From CAXBNB01 sp965267535 (GTDB taxonomy: Bacteria > Bacteroidota > Bacteroidia > Cytophagales > Cyclobacteriaceae), in NCBI GenBank assembly GCA_965267535.1, contig OZ254082.1, forward strand, positions 1,426,001-1,490,000: 64,000 bases of DNA, written 5' to 3'. Position 1 is the stretch's first letter, and each line of letters begins with the position of its first letter. This document shows, piece after piece, positions 35,118 to 45,653 of the stretch. Both the position numbers and the translations under genes were made by a program. The notes below the pieces were generated by a model, which was not told the origin of the DNA, ran no database searches, and saw nothing but the letters and a program-made list of their open reading frames with translations.

Positions 35118-35208
35118 CTCTCCAAAAGTTGAATCAATAGAATTTTTCCGGTAGGAAATGATCCATATTTTACACTTCAACCTATCGGAATGACAACCTT
35201 TTGGAGAG
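35118..35208. repeat. 91-bp palindromic element upstream of rlmN
   Basis: CTCTCCAAAAGTTG (35118-35131) and CAACCTTTTGGAGAG (35194-35208) are near-perfect terminal inverted repeats. The inner CCGGTAGG and CCTATCGG also pair. It adjoins MITE copy 2 and ends shortly before the MFS gene, so it may be a separate small element or a terminator for that gene. Confidence 0.45.
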
Positions 35209-35246
35209 ATATCCACATGACTTTGTTTAAATGCGGAATCTCTGGG

Positions 35247-36464
35247 TTATGAAGAGGTCTTTTGGCTTAGTGAAGGTTTGTTTTCGGCAATGTAGATTGA
35301 GATGAGTATGGCCATGCCCAGAGAAGCAGCAGACCCTATCAGGGCATTGCCCAGAAAACCATAAGCTGTATAAACATAGCCGGCTATGCCTGAGCCTATA
35401 GCCATGCCTATCTGCCCTACAGATATTGCCAGGGCCATCATACGTCCGCGCGAGTGATCGTCTATCACCTCAGAGGCCAGAGCCTGAAAGGGAATCATTC
35501 GGCTTACTGTTAGTAGCATAATGACGAAAAATACAGGATAAGAAAAAGCCAATCCAAAGTCTAAGAAGAAAACCGTAACAGGCAGACAGCCTACCAATAG
35601 CCACCCGGATACGATGATGATGTTTTTTCTTCCTGACCTGTCAGAGATTTTGCCCGAAACAGGCCCGGCTACTACAGTAGCCATGCCCCCGATAAAAAAC
35701 AGCAGGGCAATTTGAAAACTACTGGCATTGTATTCATTTTCCAGCCAGGTAGGAAAATACACGATGTAGACGGTTATGCTTAAAAACATGAGCAGGTAGC
35801 CCAGTGCTATCGTTTTTACCGATTCTATTTTTAAAATCTCCAGGTAGTCTTTTATTATGCCGGTCAGGTGTGTCTGGCAGTTGGCCATTTGCACATTGGG
35901 CTGAGGCACCAGAGCAAGTATGAGAATAAAGGCCACCAGCATAATGCCGGCAAACACCTGAAAAGGGGCATAGAAGCCAAACATTTCCGATAAAATAGTT
36001 CCGCCCGGTATTCCCAGAATCTGACCGGCAGCACTGCCGGTAGCAATTACGCCATTGGCCCATCCTCGTTTGGCCTTAGGAAAAAAATCGCCTACATAGG
36101 CTACACAACTGCCCGTAAGTACCCCGCCTGCAAACCCCGCCAATATCCGCACAGTGAGCATAGAAGCATAGTCGAATGCAAACTGGTGCACGGCCAGAGA
36201 CAGAGCCATAGTACCAGAGCCAATGAGCAGTACTTTTCTACGCCCTATTCTGTCGGATACAGGCCCAATCCAAAGCGCTGATATAGCCAGTGTGAGTGCG
36301 TATGCTGTAATCAGAGTTCCCCGGAGTGATTCTTTGATAGACAATTGTTCGCCTATTTGAGTCAGAATAGGGGATATGATCAGAAACTGGCTGCTGGCCG
36401 AAAACATCAATAGCCAGAGTGAAAGTAAGATGAAATAAGGATTGGATTTTTTAGGGTCTGGCAT
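35247..36464 (-). CDS. MFS transporter (drug:H+ antiporter-like)
   Basis: A 12-helix inner-membrane transporter of 405 residues. The loop 2-3 motif GPVSDRIGRRKVLLIG and its counterpart GKISDRSGRKNIIIV identify the major facilitator superfamily. Substrate unknown; efflux is likely. The start is taken at MPDPKKSNP; an ATG at 36509 would add 15 residues including Cys-rich sequence not expected for MFS N-termini. Confidence 0.85.
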   Translation of the reverse strand: MPDPKKSNPYFILLSLWLLMFSASSQFLIISPILTQIGEQLSIKESLRGTLITAYALTLAISALWIGPVSDRIGRRKVLLIGSGTMALSLAVHQFAFDYASMLTVRILAGFAGGVLTGSCVAYVGDFFPKAKRGWANGVIATGSAAGQILGIPGGTILSEMFGFYAPFQVFAGIMLVAFILILALVPQPNVQMANCQTHLTGIIKDYLEILKIESVKTIALGYLLMFLSITVYIVYFPTWLENEYNASSFQIALLFFIGGMATVVAGPVSGKISDRSGRKNIIIVSGWLLVGCLPVTVFFLDFGLAFSYPVFFVIMLLTVSRMIPFQALASEVIDDHSRGRMMALAISVGQIGMAIGSGIAGYVYTAYGFLGNALIGSAASLGMAILISIYIAENKPSLSQKTSS

Positions 36465-36693
36465 CAAGCAGAATTTGTTAGAACAAAACGGATATACGCT
36501 GCTACGCAAAATCCGTTCCCTTCAAAGTCAGAAAAATAAAAATATTTTATGAGTGGTAGTAATAAACCCTGCAAATATGCAACGAATACGGGTGTGGGCT
36601 GTGAAAAAATGATGATAGGTCAGTGTTGGATTGTAAATGCTGAAAAAAAACGGGTGAAATTCCACTCATCAAAAAAATGGCTCGAAAAATGTA

Positions 36694-36718
36694 ACTAATA
36701 GCGAAATTTACCGCTAGT
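36694..36718. promoter_or_regulatory. Imperfect palindrome upstream of the RND operon
   Basis: ACTAATAGCG and CGCTAGT surround AAATTT to form an imperfect 25-bp palindrome about 30 nt before the adaptor ATG. It could be an operator for a TetR-type regulator, but no such regulator gene is nearby. Confidence 0.25.
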
Positions 36719-36748
36719 AAGGAAACAACTTTTTTTAACAACCATTCA

Positions 36749-37876
36749 ATGAACCGAAAACTAATCTCCTTTCTGTTGGTGGCAGTCATATTAGGAGGCG
36801 CCATCTTTATGTTTGTAGCATTAGCTGCTCAAAAAACGGATCCCCCTCAGCGTCCAAAACCCGAGAATAAAAACTATGTAAAAGCCGAAAAATTTGTTCC
36901 GCAAACTGTAGAAACGACCATCGAGGCATTTGGTAGAGTTAATTCTTCGCAGCAAATCAATCTGACAGCAGAGGTAGGAGGAAAGCTTATTGGTTCTGAA
37001 GTGCCTCTGAAGCAGGGGCAGTCTTTCAAAAAAGGACAGTTGCTTTGCAAAATATACAACGAAGAACAAAAGCTAAACCTGAAAGCACAGAAGAGCCGCT
37101 TTTTAAATACGCTGGCTTCAGTGCTGCCGGATATCAAAATTGATTTTACGGATAACTTCAAAACCTGGGAGAGGTATTTTGACAGCATAGAACTGGATGA
37201 AGATATGCCGGCGCTACCACAGCCAAAATCCTCGAAAGAGAAAACATTTTTGGCTACTAAAAATATACTCAGCGACTACTATGCCATAAAAAGTGCAGAA
37301 GTTAACCTGAAGAAATATACCATCTATGCGCCGTTTAATGGCAGTATTCGTCAGGCAAACCAGCAGATAGGATCGGTAGTAAACCCCGGTACAGTTATCG
37401 CCTCACTCATCCGCACCGACGAGCTCGAACTGGAAATAGCCTGTGATGTACGCGACATAGATTTTGTACAGATAGGACAGGAAGTAGAAGTGATCGCGGA
37501 TACACCCGGTGCACCACGCTGGAACGGCAAGGTGACCCGTATAGCCGACTTTGTGGATGCAAATACACAGAGTATTGGGGTGTTTATTAAAGTGAAAAAT
37601 ACAGGCCTGAGCGAAGTGAGAGAAGGGGCTTTTTTGATGGCATCTATTCCCGGTAAAAAGGTAGAAGGCGCGATACGTGTTCCCAGGAGCATCCTCAAAA
37701 ACAAGGATGAGGTGTTTGTAGTGAAAGACAGTGTGCTTAAAACCCGTCAGGTAAAAGTGCATAAGATCAATGAAAATACGGCCGTCATCAGTGGGCTTTC
37801 CGAAGGAGATATATATGTGACTGACATGCCTTCCAATGCCTCAGAAAACATGAAAGTAGAAATCATAAAAGGATAA
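36749..37876 (+). CDS. RND efflux periplasmic adaptor (HlyD/MFP family)
   Basis: A 375-residue membrane-fusion protein with an N-terminal helix (LISFLLVAVILGGAIFMFV), a lipoyl/barrel-sandwich half (GRVNSSQQINLTAEVGGKL), a hairpin region, then YTIYAPFNGSIRQANQQIGSVVNPG and a beta-barrel. It links the inner-membrane RND pump to TolC. First gene of a three-gene efflux operon; the stop is 1 nt before the pump gene. Confidence 0.9.
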   Translation: MNRKLISFLLVAVILGGAIFMFVALAAQKTDPPQRPKPENKNYVKAEKFVPQTVETTIEAFGRVNSSQQINLTAEVGGKLIGSEVPLKQGQSFKKGQLLCKIYNEEQKLNLKAQKSRFLNTLASVLPDIKIDFTDNFKTWERYFDSIELDEDMPALPQPKSSKEKTFLATKNILSDYYAIKSAEVNLKKYTIYAPFNGSIRQANQQIGSVVNPGTVIASLIRTDELELEIACDVRDIDFVQIGQEVEVIADTPGAPRWNGKVTRIADFVDANTQSIGVFIKVKNTGLSEVREGAFLMASIPGKKVEGAIRVPRSILKNKDEVFVVKDSVLKTRQVKVHKINENTAVISGLSEGDIYVTDMPSNASENMKVEIIKG

Positions 37877-37877
37877 T

Positions 37878-40800
37878 ATGAGAGCTGTAGTTACCTTTTT
37901 TGTAAAGTATCCCATCTGGGCCAATGCAATTATTCTTATTGCGTTTATCGGTGGATTGGGCGCTTATTTTTTCAATCTCAAAAAATCATTTTTTCCAGAG
38001 CGTGAGCCCCGCAATATTTCCATATCGGTGAGTTACCCCGGAGCTTCGCCTGTAGAGATGGAAGAGGGCGTAACCATCAAGATAGAAGAAGCCATAAAGG
38101 GAATAGAAGGCATTGAGGAAGTAAGTTCAGTGTCGTCAGAAAACTCTGCTTCAATCAGCATAAGAGCCAAAAAAGATTATGATCTGGAAGAGGTCACTGT
38201 GGAGGTTAAAAACGCGGTAGATCGAATCAATTCTTTTCCGGTATCGGCCGAGAAGCCTATAGTGGTAAAAGAAAAATCAACATCCGGTGCTTCCTGGTTG
38301 TCACTGACAGGCGATGTGTCGCTGTATGACCTCAAAAAAGCGGCCGAGCAGATAGAAGATGAATTGCTGGCTTCCGGAGTTATCTCTCAGGTGAGGGTGT
38401 CGGGTTTTCCCAATCTGGAAATATCCATAGAGGTAAAAGAACAGGACCTGCGCCGCTACGGCTTAACGTTTGCAGAAGTAGCAGCAGCTGTACGCCAAAA
38501 CAACCTCGATATATCCGGAGGTACAATCAAAACATCCAATGAAGAGATTAGGATCCGTGCCAATGCCAAAGAGTTCGATCCGGCTGTCTTGGAAGAGATT
38601 ATCGTCAGAGCTAATCCCGACGGCACGAAGCTGCTGCTGGGCAAGTTGGCCAATGTTAAGTTTCAGTTTGCTGATATCCCCAACAAATACTTTTGGAATG
38701 GTAGACGAGCTGTCAGTATAGCCATTAGTAAACTGCCCGAAGAAGACATAGAAAAGATATCCTCTTTTGTAGAAGGCTACATAAAGGAATACAATGCCAA
38801 AAGTACCAATATGGTGCTGCAAACAGATTTTGATTTTAACACCATACTGAACCAACGTCTCGACTTGTTGCTGCGCAACTTCGGTACGGGACTTTTGCTG
38901 GTGTTGTTCACGTTGGGCTTTTTCCTCTCGCTCAGGTTGTCGTTTTGGGTGGCTATGGGTATACCCATCTCGTTTTTTGGCATGTTTATTATCGGCGATA
39001 TTGCAGGCATCACGATCAATATGCTTACCCTTACTGGTATGTTGCTGGTGGTGGGTATTTTGGTAGATGATGGTATTGTGATCGCAGAAAACATCTTTAC
39101 CCATTTCAAAAAAGGCAAAGAACCCCGGCATGCCGCCATAGACGGTACTTTGGAAATGGTGCCTTCCGTTTTCACCTCTGTGGCTACTACCATTGTGGCT
39201 TTTTTGCCACTTATCTACCTCGACAACAACGGCTTTACTAAAGAAATGGCCATTGTGGTAATAGCCTGTCTGGGCTTTTCATTGATTGAAGCCTTTTTGG
39301 TATTGCCCTCGCACCTGGCCCACAAGTGGGTGCTATCCGAAAATAAAAAAAGCGGGTGGTACTATTCCTTTAGGTCAGGAATGGAAAAAGTAATCGACCA
39401 TATTCGTTATAAGATGTATGGTCCGTTTTTGAGAAGATTGCTGGTACACCGATGGGTTTCGTTTACTGTGCCCATTGTATTCATTATTATGGTCATTGGT
39501 ATGTTTGCCGGTGGTATCATCAAGTTTACGCCATTTAGCCGTCCGCCAATAGACGATATAAATGTGGATCTGGTACTAAAACCCGGTACGCACGAAGATA
39601 TAACGGAGCGCTACCTGCGCAACTTTGAAAAAGAGATATGGGCTTTGCATGCAGAAATGCTGGAAGAAGGTAGAATCAAAGACAGCATTATTTCACGTGT
39701 CAATGTTTCGGTAGGTGTTTCTTCCGACAGAATATCCAATGGAGGTCATGCGGGGCATGTAGGTGTAGAGTTTGATAATCTCGACGAAAACAATATTTCG
39801 GGTTTGCAACTTGGCGGTATGATTCGCGATCGCATAGGGCATGTGCCTGAAGCGGAAAAATTTACAGTAGGAGCAGCAAACTACTGGGGCAAGCCTGTAG
39901 CCATTTCCCTCAAAAGCAAAAACATAGAAGACCTGGAAAAAGCCAAGGATGAGATAAAAGATGTAATGTCGGGTATGGCAGACTTACGCGATATTACTGA
40001 TAATGCTTCTGCAGGTCAGCGAGAACTCAAGCTCGAACTCAAACCGCTGGCATATCACCTGGGGCTAACGCATCAGGAAATTACCCGGCAGATCAGGCAG
40101 GGCTTTTTTGGTGAGGAAGTACAGCGCCTGATAGTAGGCACAGATGAAGTGCGGATCTGGGTGCGCTATCCCAAAGAAGACCGCTACAGTATATCGCAGC
40201 TGGAAACCATGAAGATAAAGCGACCCAATGGGGTAGAATATCCGCTGGCACAGTTGGTGGATTATGAAATACAGCGAGGAGTTACCAGCATCAATCACTT
40301 TGATGGAAAAAGGGAAATACGAGTGTCTGCCGAACTGGCTACCTCTAAAACTACTCTCGATCCTGTACTGACCAAACTTCGGGAGGAAATAATGCCCCCG
40401 CTGCTCGCCAAGTATCCGGGTATGGAATATTCCTTTGAAGGGCAGTCGAGAAGAGGGGCTCAGCAGGTAGATTCCTTTTTTGCAGTATTGGGGCCGGTTA
40501 TTCTGCTTATGCTTATGTTTATCACACTCAATTTCAGGTCGTTTTATCAGACCACACTCATTTTGGTGCTGTTGCCGCTTGGATGGGCCTGTGCTGTGTT
40601 TGGGCATTTCCTACACGATGCGGTGGTGTCGTTTATCAGTATATATGGTATGCTGGCATTGTCCGGGGTAATCGTAAACGATGCAGTGGTAATGCTGGAT
40701 AAGTTTAACCGAAACCTGAAAGAGGGCATGACTGTGCTGGATGCTGTCAACGGAGCGGGTATTGCGCGATTCAGGGCGATTTTGCTTACGTCGCTTACTA

Positions 40801-41096
40801 CCGTAGCGGGATTGTTTCCGCTTATACTGGAAAAGAGTTTTCAGGCGCAGTTTATCATACCTATGGTACTGTCGCTGGCATATGGTGTGCTGTTTGGTAC
40901 ACTGTTTATTCTATTCTTTTTCCCGGTTATGATACTCTGCTTCAATGACATCAAAGTATACCTTATCTGGATGTTTAGAGCGATCTGGTATCCTATCAAA
41001 GAAGTATTCTACGGAGAGACGTATCAGGTATTGAAGCCCGCCAAAGAAGAGGTGGAGCCCGCTATAGTGGAAGAAAGAGAACTGGCCGATTTTTAG
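37878..41096 (+). CDS. RND family efflux pump, inner-membrane component
   Basis: A 1072-residue trimeric proton-driven exporter with 12 membrane helices and two large periplasmic loops. The TM4 motif GILVDDGIVIAENI has the paired Asp residues needed for proton relay, and SLTTVAGLFPLILE is the second-half motif. Similarity is to multidrug/amphiphile (HAE) pumps rather than metal CusA-type. Adaptor and TolC genes are adjacent, so the complex is complete. Confidence 0.92.
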   Translation: MRAVVTFFVKYPIWANAIILIAFIGGLGAYFFNLKKSFFPEREPRNISISVSYPGASPVEMEEGVTIKIEEAIKGIEGIEEVSSVSSENSASISIRAKKDYDLEEVTVEVKNAVDRINSFPVSAEKPIVVKEKSTSGASWLSLTGDVSLYDLKKAAEQIEDELLASGVISQVRVSGFPNLEISIEVKEQDLRRYGLTFAEVAAAVRQNNLDISGGTIKTSNEEIRIRANAKEFDPAVLEEIIVRANPDGTKLLLGKLANVKFQFADIPNKYFWNGRRAVSIAISKLPEEDIEKISSFVEGYIKEYNAKSTNMVLQTDFDFNTILNQRLDLLLRNFGTGLLLVLFTLGFFLSLRLSFWVAMGIPISFFGMFIIGDIAGITINMLTLTGMLLVVGILVDDGIVIAENIFTHFKKGKEPRHAAIDGTLEMVPSVFTSVATTIVAFLPLIYLDNNGFTKEMAIVVIACLGFSLIEAFLVLPSHLAHKWVLSENKKSGWYYSFRSGMEKVIDHIRYKMYGPFLRRLLVHRWVSFTVPIVFIIMVIGMFAGGIIKFTPFSRPPIDDINVDLVLKPGTHEDITERYLRNFEKEIWALHAEMLEEGRIKDSIISRVNVSVGVSSDRISNGGHAGHVGVEFDNLDENNISGLQLGGMIRDRIGHVPEAEKFTVGAANYWGKPVAISLKSKNIEDLEKAKDEIKDVMSGMADLRDITDNASAGQRELKLELKPLAYHLGLTHQEITRQIRQGFFGEEVQRLIVGTDEVRIWVRYPKEDRYSISQLETMKIKRPNGVEYPLAQLVDYEIQRGVTSINHFDGKREIRVSAELATSKTTLDPVLTKLREEIMPPLLAKYPGMEYSFEGQSRRGAQQVDSFFAVLGPVILLMLMFITLNFRSFYQTTLILVLLPLGWACAVFGHFLHDAVVSFISIYGMLALSGVIVNDAVVMLDKFNRNLKEGMTVLDAVNGAGIARFRAILLTSLTTVAGLFPLILEKSFQAQFIIPMVLSLAYGVLFGTLFILFFFPVMILCFNDIKVYLIWMFRAIWYPIKEVFYGETYQVLKPAKEEVEPAIVEERELADF

Positions 41097-41126
41097 TATT
41101 ACCTAACACCAACAAAGAAAATTCGA

Positions 41127-42470
41127 ATGAAAATCAAACTTGCGTTTGTATATCTTTTTATCGTATCACTTATTTTTTCGGCCAGTGCTCAGCAGCAGCT
41201 TACGCTTTCTGAGGCGATAGGCATAGGGCTGGCCAACAATTTTGCCATACAGATAGAAGAGCAAAAAACACTACAGGCAGCTAATAACAATACCTGGGGG
41301 CAGGCCGGTGCACTGCCAGGTATTACCTTCAATGCATCCGAAGGTATTTCCCGTACCAATATCGATAACCCGGCGAGCTTTCTGAGTTCGGGATCAATTA
41401 AGTCAAGCAGTTTTAATCCCTCTGTAGCAGTTAACTGGACTATCTTCAACGGGTTCAATGCCCGCATGACCAAAGAAAAGCTGGGGTTGTTGCAAACCCA
41501 AACCGACGGCAATGCTGAAGTAATCATAGAAAATACCGTACAGGCTATTGTATTGGCTTACTATCGTGTATTGCTTGAGAAAGAGAGAACCCGTGTGTTT
41601 GAAAGCACACTTCAGTTGTCAAACGATCGCTATGCATACAGCAAGTTGAAAGGAGAATTGGGAAGTGCAGTAACCTTCGACATCCTCAAGGACAAAAACT
41701 CCTACCTGACCGACTCTGCTAACTACCTGACGCAGACGATGAATTATCGCAATGCCATTCGAAACCTCAACCTTTTGCTTGCCAAAGATGTAGATACGCG
41801 ATATGTTTTTGTAGATAGCCTTGTAGTAGAAAAGAAAAGTTTTTCGCTGGATGAACTCCATGCAAAAATGACTTCCTCGAATACCAACCTTAAAAACCAG
41901 TACATCAACCAGCAGATTTTAAAACGTGATATCGCAATAGCCAAATCGGCCATGTACCCTACGATAAGTCTAAATCTATCAGGCTCTAAAAACTGGCAAT
42001 CTCAGGATTTGAGCGATGCTGTATTTGCCAATGGCACAAACGGAGAATCGGGTATCGCTTCTTCTACGGCCAATCTGGCAGCAAACCTTACATTGGCTTT
42101 CACACTTTTCAATGGGGGTAGAGTACAAAACCAAATCAAAAATGCACGGATACAGGAACGTATAGGGCAGTTGCAAATCAATGACCTGGAACTCACGCTG
42201 AAAAACAACCTGATTAGCAATTATGATACATATACACTTCGAAAAAGTCTGCTGGAAATAGCACAGGAAAATGTAGAAGTGTCTGAACTCAACCTGCAAC
42301 TAGGAGCTGAGCGCTACAAAAACGGGAGTATCAACTCTTTTGATTATCGGGATTTACAAATCACCTACCTGCAAACAGCCCTTAGTTATTACCAGTCTAT
42401 ATACGACCTGTTAGAGACAGAAGTAGAACTGATGCGACTAACCGGAGGTGTATTGGGAGAATACAATTAA
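41127..42470 (+). CDS. TolC family outer-membrane efflux channel
   Basis: A 447-residue outer-membrane factor with signal peptide (about 1-21, FSASAQ) and two repeats of the OEP coiled-coil pattern (LTLSEAIGIGLANNFAIQ; FNGFNARMTKEKLGLL; FNGGRVQNQIKNAR). It is the exit duct of the RND system encoded just upstream. The stop lies 3 bp from the stop of the convergent redoxin gene. Confidence 0.92.
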   Translation: MKIKLAFVYLFIVSLIFSASAQQQLTLSEAIGIGLANNFAIQIEEQKTLQAANNNTWGQAGALPGITFNASEGISRTNIDNPASFLSSGSIKSSSFNPSVAVNWTIFNGFNARMTKEKLGLLQTQTDGNAEVIIENTVQAIVLAYYRVLLEKERTRVFESTLQLSNDRYAYSKLKGELGSAVTFDILKDKNSYLTDSANYLTQTMNYRNAIRNLNLLLAKDVDTRYVFVDSLVVEKKSFSLDELHAKMTSSNTNLKNQYINQQILKRDIAIAKSAMYPTISLNLSGSKNWQSQDLSDAVFANGTNGESGIASSTANLAANLTLAFTLFNGGRVQNQIKNARIQERIGQLQINDLELTLKNNLISNYDTYTLRKSLLEIAQENVEVSELNLQLGAERYKNGSINSFDYRDLQITYLQTALSYYQSIYDLLETEVELMRLTGGVLGEYN

Positions 42471-42473
42471 GCC

Positions 42474-43031
42474 CTATTTTTTCCACTTGATGTTGCAGCC
42501 CATGCTGGGAAGTTGCGTTGCAGCTACCGGTTGGCCGGTCAGCACTGCATTTATAGCCGCTCGCAATTCAGCACCGGTTACAGGTTTGCCGTTTCCGGGG
42601 GAAGAATCATCCATTCTGCCTCGGTACACACATTCCATGTCGCTGTTGAATACATAAAAATCCGGTGTGCAGGCTGCCTGATAGGCTTTGGCTACTTCCT
42701 GACTTTCGTCGTATAGGTAAGGAAAAGAATAGCCGACTTCAGTAGCTTTTATTTTCATCTTCTCAGGAGAGTCGTCAGGGTAGTTTTCTATGTCATTGGC
42801 ACTGATAGCCGCAAACGCTACCCCCTGCGGTAGATATGAGTTGGCAATGGCTGCTATTTCTTTTTCTACATGCACTACATACGGGCAGTGGTTGCAGATA
42901 AACATGATTACGGTACATCTGTCGGATCGCACGTCATCGAGTGAAAGCATTTTCCCCGATTGTGTATCCGGAAGTGAGAAATCCGGGGCTTTAGTGCCCA
43001 GAGGTAGCATTTCAGAGTAAGTAAGCGCCAT
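42474..43031 (-). CDS. Thioredoxin-fold AhpC/TSA family protein
   Basis: A 185-residue cytoplasmic redoxin. The active-site region IMFICNHCPYVVHVEKE has a CxxC (C46, C49), which marks the thioredoxin family close to peroxiredoxins. It probably reduces peroxides or protein disulfides. Divergent from katG across a 318-bp gap, so shared oxidative-stress control is possible. Confidence 0.82.
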   Translation of the reverse strand: MALTYSEMLPLGTKAPDFSLPDTQSGKMLSLDDVRSDRCTVIMFICNHCPYVVHVEKEIAAIANSYLPQGVAFAAISANDIENYPDDSPEKMKIKATEVGYSFPYLYDESQEVAKAYQAACTPDFYVFNSDMECVYRGRMDDSSPGNGKPVTGAELRAAINAVLTGQPVAATQLPSMGCNIKWKK

Positions 43032-43349
43032 CTGTTCTGTGTTTTATTGCAAAAAAAGTAGATCGACAAAAAGAACCATTTAGCCTTTTTGATCAGGGAT
43101 GCAAAATAACCGTATTTGACCGAAACATAAAACCTTCCTTTCGCTTCATTGATCCGGGCATTATTTCGGTGTTTTTTCTACCCATACTAATATTGGTGTC
43201 ATTCCTTTTTTATACTTCCTGAAATTCAGTAAATTATAACCCTTACCTGAAGAGAATTTAACGATAAGGTGTAGTAATGGGTAAATAAAATTAATAAATA
43301 AGAGTTATCGCACTTTTGCATTATTATAAAATTTTTTAACCTATCTGAA
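43032..43349. other. Intergenic region between redoxin and katG
   Basis: A 318-bp divergent control region with no gene. On the plus strand CACTTTTG (43310-43317) is one base from a TAnnTTTG -7 box and lies about 33 nt before the katG ATG, so it is the best promoter candidate. No OxyR-type palindrome was identified. Confidence 0.35.
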
Positions 43350-45593
43350 ATGGAAAAAACAACACACGCCAATGCACCCGGAGGTGCTCAAAGCCACAGC
43401 AGCAACGGAAAATGCCCTTTTATGCATGGAGAACTCAACCACACAGCAGGAGGAGGAACATCCAATCGAGATTGGTGGCCCAATCAATTGAATCTCAATA
43501 TTCTGAGACAGCATTCTGACTTGTCAGACCCGATGCACGAGGATTTTAATTATGCAGAAGAATTTAAGTCGCTGGATCTGGCAGCAGTAAAGCAGGATTT
43601 GTATGCTTTGATGACAGATTCGCAGGATTGGTGGCCGGCAGATTACGGTCATTACGGTCCCTTGTTTATTCGTATGGCATGGCACAGCGCCGGCACATAT
43701 CGTATAGCTGATGGACGCGGGGGTGGCGGTACAGGCACTCAGCGTTTTGCTCCGCTCAATAGCTGGCCGGATAATGCAAATCTGGACAAGGCACGCTTAC
43801 TCCTATGGCCGATAAAGCAAAAATACGGCAGGAAAATATCGTGGGGCGACCTGATGATATTGGCCGGTAATTGTGCCTTGGAGTCTATGGGATTTAAAAC
43901 GTATGGTTTTGCGGGTGGACGAGAAGATGTATGGCAGCCGGAGGAAGATGTGTACTGGGGAGCAGAGAGTGAGTGGTTGGGAGATAAACGCTACACTGGC
44001 GATAGAGATCTGGAAAATCCACTGGCAGCAGTACAGATGGGACTGATATATGTAAATCCGGAAGGACCGAATGGCAACCCTGACCCGGTGGCAGCAGCAC
44101 GCGATATTCGGGAAACGTTTGGTCGTATGGCTATGAACGATGAAGAAACAGTGGCTCTGATAGCAGGAGGGCATACCTTTGGTAAAACGCACGGGGCAGC
44201 AGACCCGAGCAAGTATGTAGGACCTGAGCCTGCAGGTGCCGGTATAGAAGAGCAAAGCCTGGGGTGGAAAAATGCATATGGAAGTGGCAATGCCGGTAGC
44301 ACCATTACCAGCGGTTTGGAAGGAGCCTGGACAACCACACCTACACAATGGAGCAATAACTTTTTCGAAAACCTGTTTGGGTACGAATGGGAACTGACCA
44401 AAAGCCCGGCGGGGGCGCACCAGTGGAAACCAAAAGGTGGTGAAGGAGCAGGCCTGGTACCTGACGCACACGACCCAAGTAAAAGCCATGCACCATTCAT
44501 GCTCACTACCGATTTGGCATTGAGGATGGATCCTGAGTATGAAAAAATATCAAGACGGTTTTACGAAAATCCCGATCAATTTGCTGAAGCCTTTGCCAAG
44601 GCATGGTATAAGTTGACACATCGTGACATGGGGCCTAAAGCAAGGTATCTGGGGCCGGAAGTGCCCGAAGAAGACCTGATTTGGCAGGATCCGATACCAG
44701 CAGCATCGCACCCGCAGATAGACGAAAGTGATGTAGTAGCGTTGAAAGGAAAAATTCTTGATTCCGGATTAACAGTATCGCAGCTGGTGACAACCGCATG
44801 GGCATCTGCTTCAACATTTCGAGGCTCTGACATGCGCGGAGGGGCAAATGGGGCTCGCATTCGATTAGCTCCTCAGAAAGACTGGACAGTAAATAATCCT
44901 GCCCAATTGTCTAAAGTGCTGGATGTGCTTACAGGTATACAGGATGAATTTAATGCAGCACAATCCGGAGGAAAAACCGTGTCTATAGCAGACCTGATCG
45001 TGTTGGGGGGCTGTGCAGGAGTAGAAAAAGCAGCAAAAGATGCCGGGCATGAGGTGTCAGTACCGTTTACCCCGGGTAGAGCCGATGCTACGCAGGAACA
45101 AACCGATGTGGAATCCTTTGCAGTACTCGAGCCCATCGCCGACGGTTTTCGCAACTATCAAAAAAGCAAATACAGCGTATCGGCTGAAGAACTGCTGGTA
45201 GATAAAGCACAACTCCTTACTTTGTCTCCTCCTGAAATGACTGTGCTATTGGGAGGTATGCGGGTATTGAATGCCAACTATGATCAGTCGGCACACGGGG
45301 TGTTTACCGATAGGCCAGGCAAACTGACTAACGACTTTTTCAAAAACCTGCTGGATATGCGCATTACATGGAGAGCTACATCTGAAGCAGACGATGTGTT
45401 TGAGGGGCGCGACCGAACTTCCGGTGCAGTAAAATGGACAGGTACTCGGGTAGATTTGATTTTTGGTTCTAACTCTGAGCTCAGAGCACTTGCCGAAGTG
45501 TATGGTAGCTCAGATGCTGAGGAAAAATTTGTTGGTGATTTTGTGGCCGTATGGAATAAGGTAATGAACCTCGATCGTTTTGATCTGGCTTAA
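43350..45593 (+). CDS. katG: Catalase-peroxidase KatG
   Basis: A 747-residue haem enzyme that destroys H2O2. The distal triad is R108-W111-H112 in IRMAWHSAGTYR; GLIYVNPEGPNG has the Tyr of the Met-Tyr-Trp adduct, and GGHTFGKTHGA carries the proximal His. A second, degenerate peroxidase domain follows from about residue 430. Followed by a clear terminator, so monocistronic. Confidence 0.96.
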   Translation: MEKTTHANAPGGAQSHSSNGKCPFMHGELNHTAGGGTSNRDWWPNQLNLNILRQHSDLSDPMHEDFNYAEEFKSLDLAAVKQDLYALMTDSQDWWPADYGHYGPLFIRMAWHSAGTYRIADGRGGGGTGTQRFAPLNSWPDNANLDKARLLLWPIKQKYGRKISWGDLMILAGNCALESMGFKTYGFAGGREDVWQPEEDVYWGAESEWLGDKRYTGDRDLENPLAAVQMGLIYVNPEGPNGNPDPVAAARDIRETFGRMAMNDEETVALIAGGHTFGKTHGAADPSKYVGPEPAGAGIEEQSLGWKNAYGSGNAGSTITSGLEGAWTTTPTQWSNNFFENLFGYEWELTKSPAGAHQWKPKGGEGAGLVPDAHDPSKSHAPFMLTTDLALRMDPEYEKISRRFYENPDQFAEAFAKAWYKLTHRDMGPKARYLGPEVPEEDLIWQDPIPAASHPQIDESDVVALKGKILDSGLTVSQLVTTAWASASTFRGSDMRGGANGARIRLAPQKDWTVNNPAQLSKVLDVLTGIQDEFNAAQSGGKTVSIADLIVLGGCAGVEKAAKDAGHEVSVPFTPGRADATQEQTDVESFAVLEPIADGFRNYQKSKYSVSAEELLVDKAQLLTLSPPEMTVLLGGMRVLNANYDQSAHGVFTDRPGKLTNDFFKNLLDMRITWRATSEADDVFEGRDRTSGAVKWTGTRVDLIFGSNSELRALAEVYGSSDAEEKFVGDFVAVWNKVMNLDRFDLA

Positions 45594-45628
45594 TATTCTT
45601 GACAATCCCATACAATGATGATACGAAG

Positions 45629-45653
45629 GGTGGCCGAATGGCCACCTTTTTTT
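45629..45653 (+). terminator. Rho-independent terminator of katG
   Basis: Perfect 7-bp stem GGTGGCC (45629-45635) and GGCCACC (45640-45646), GAAT loop, followed by seven T. It lies 36 nt after the katG stop. Confidence 0.85.

Noticed and set aside
36547..36804. 85-codon minus-strand ORF overlapping the adaptor gene start
   Set aside because: Overlaps the signal-anchor codons of the RND adaptor and has low-complexity content.
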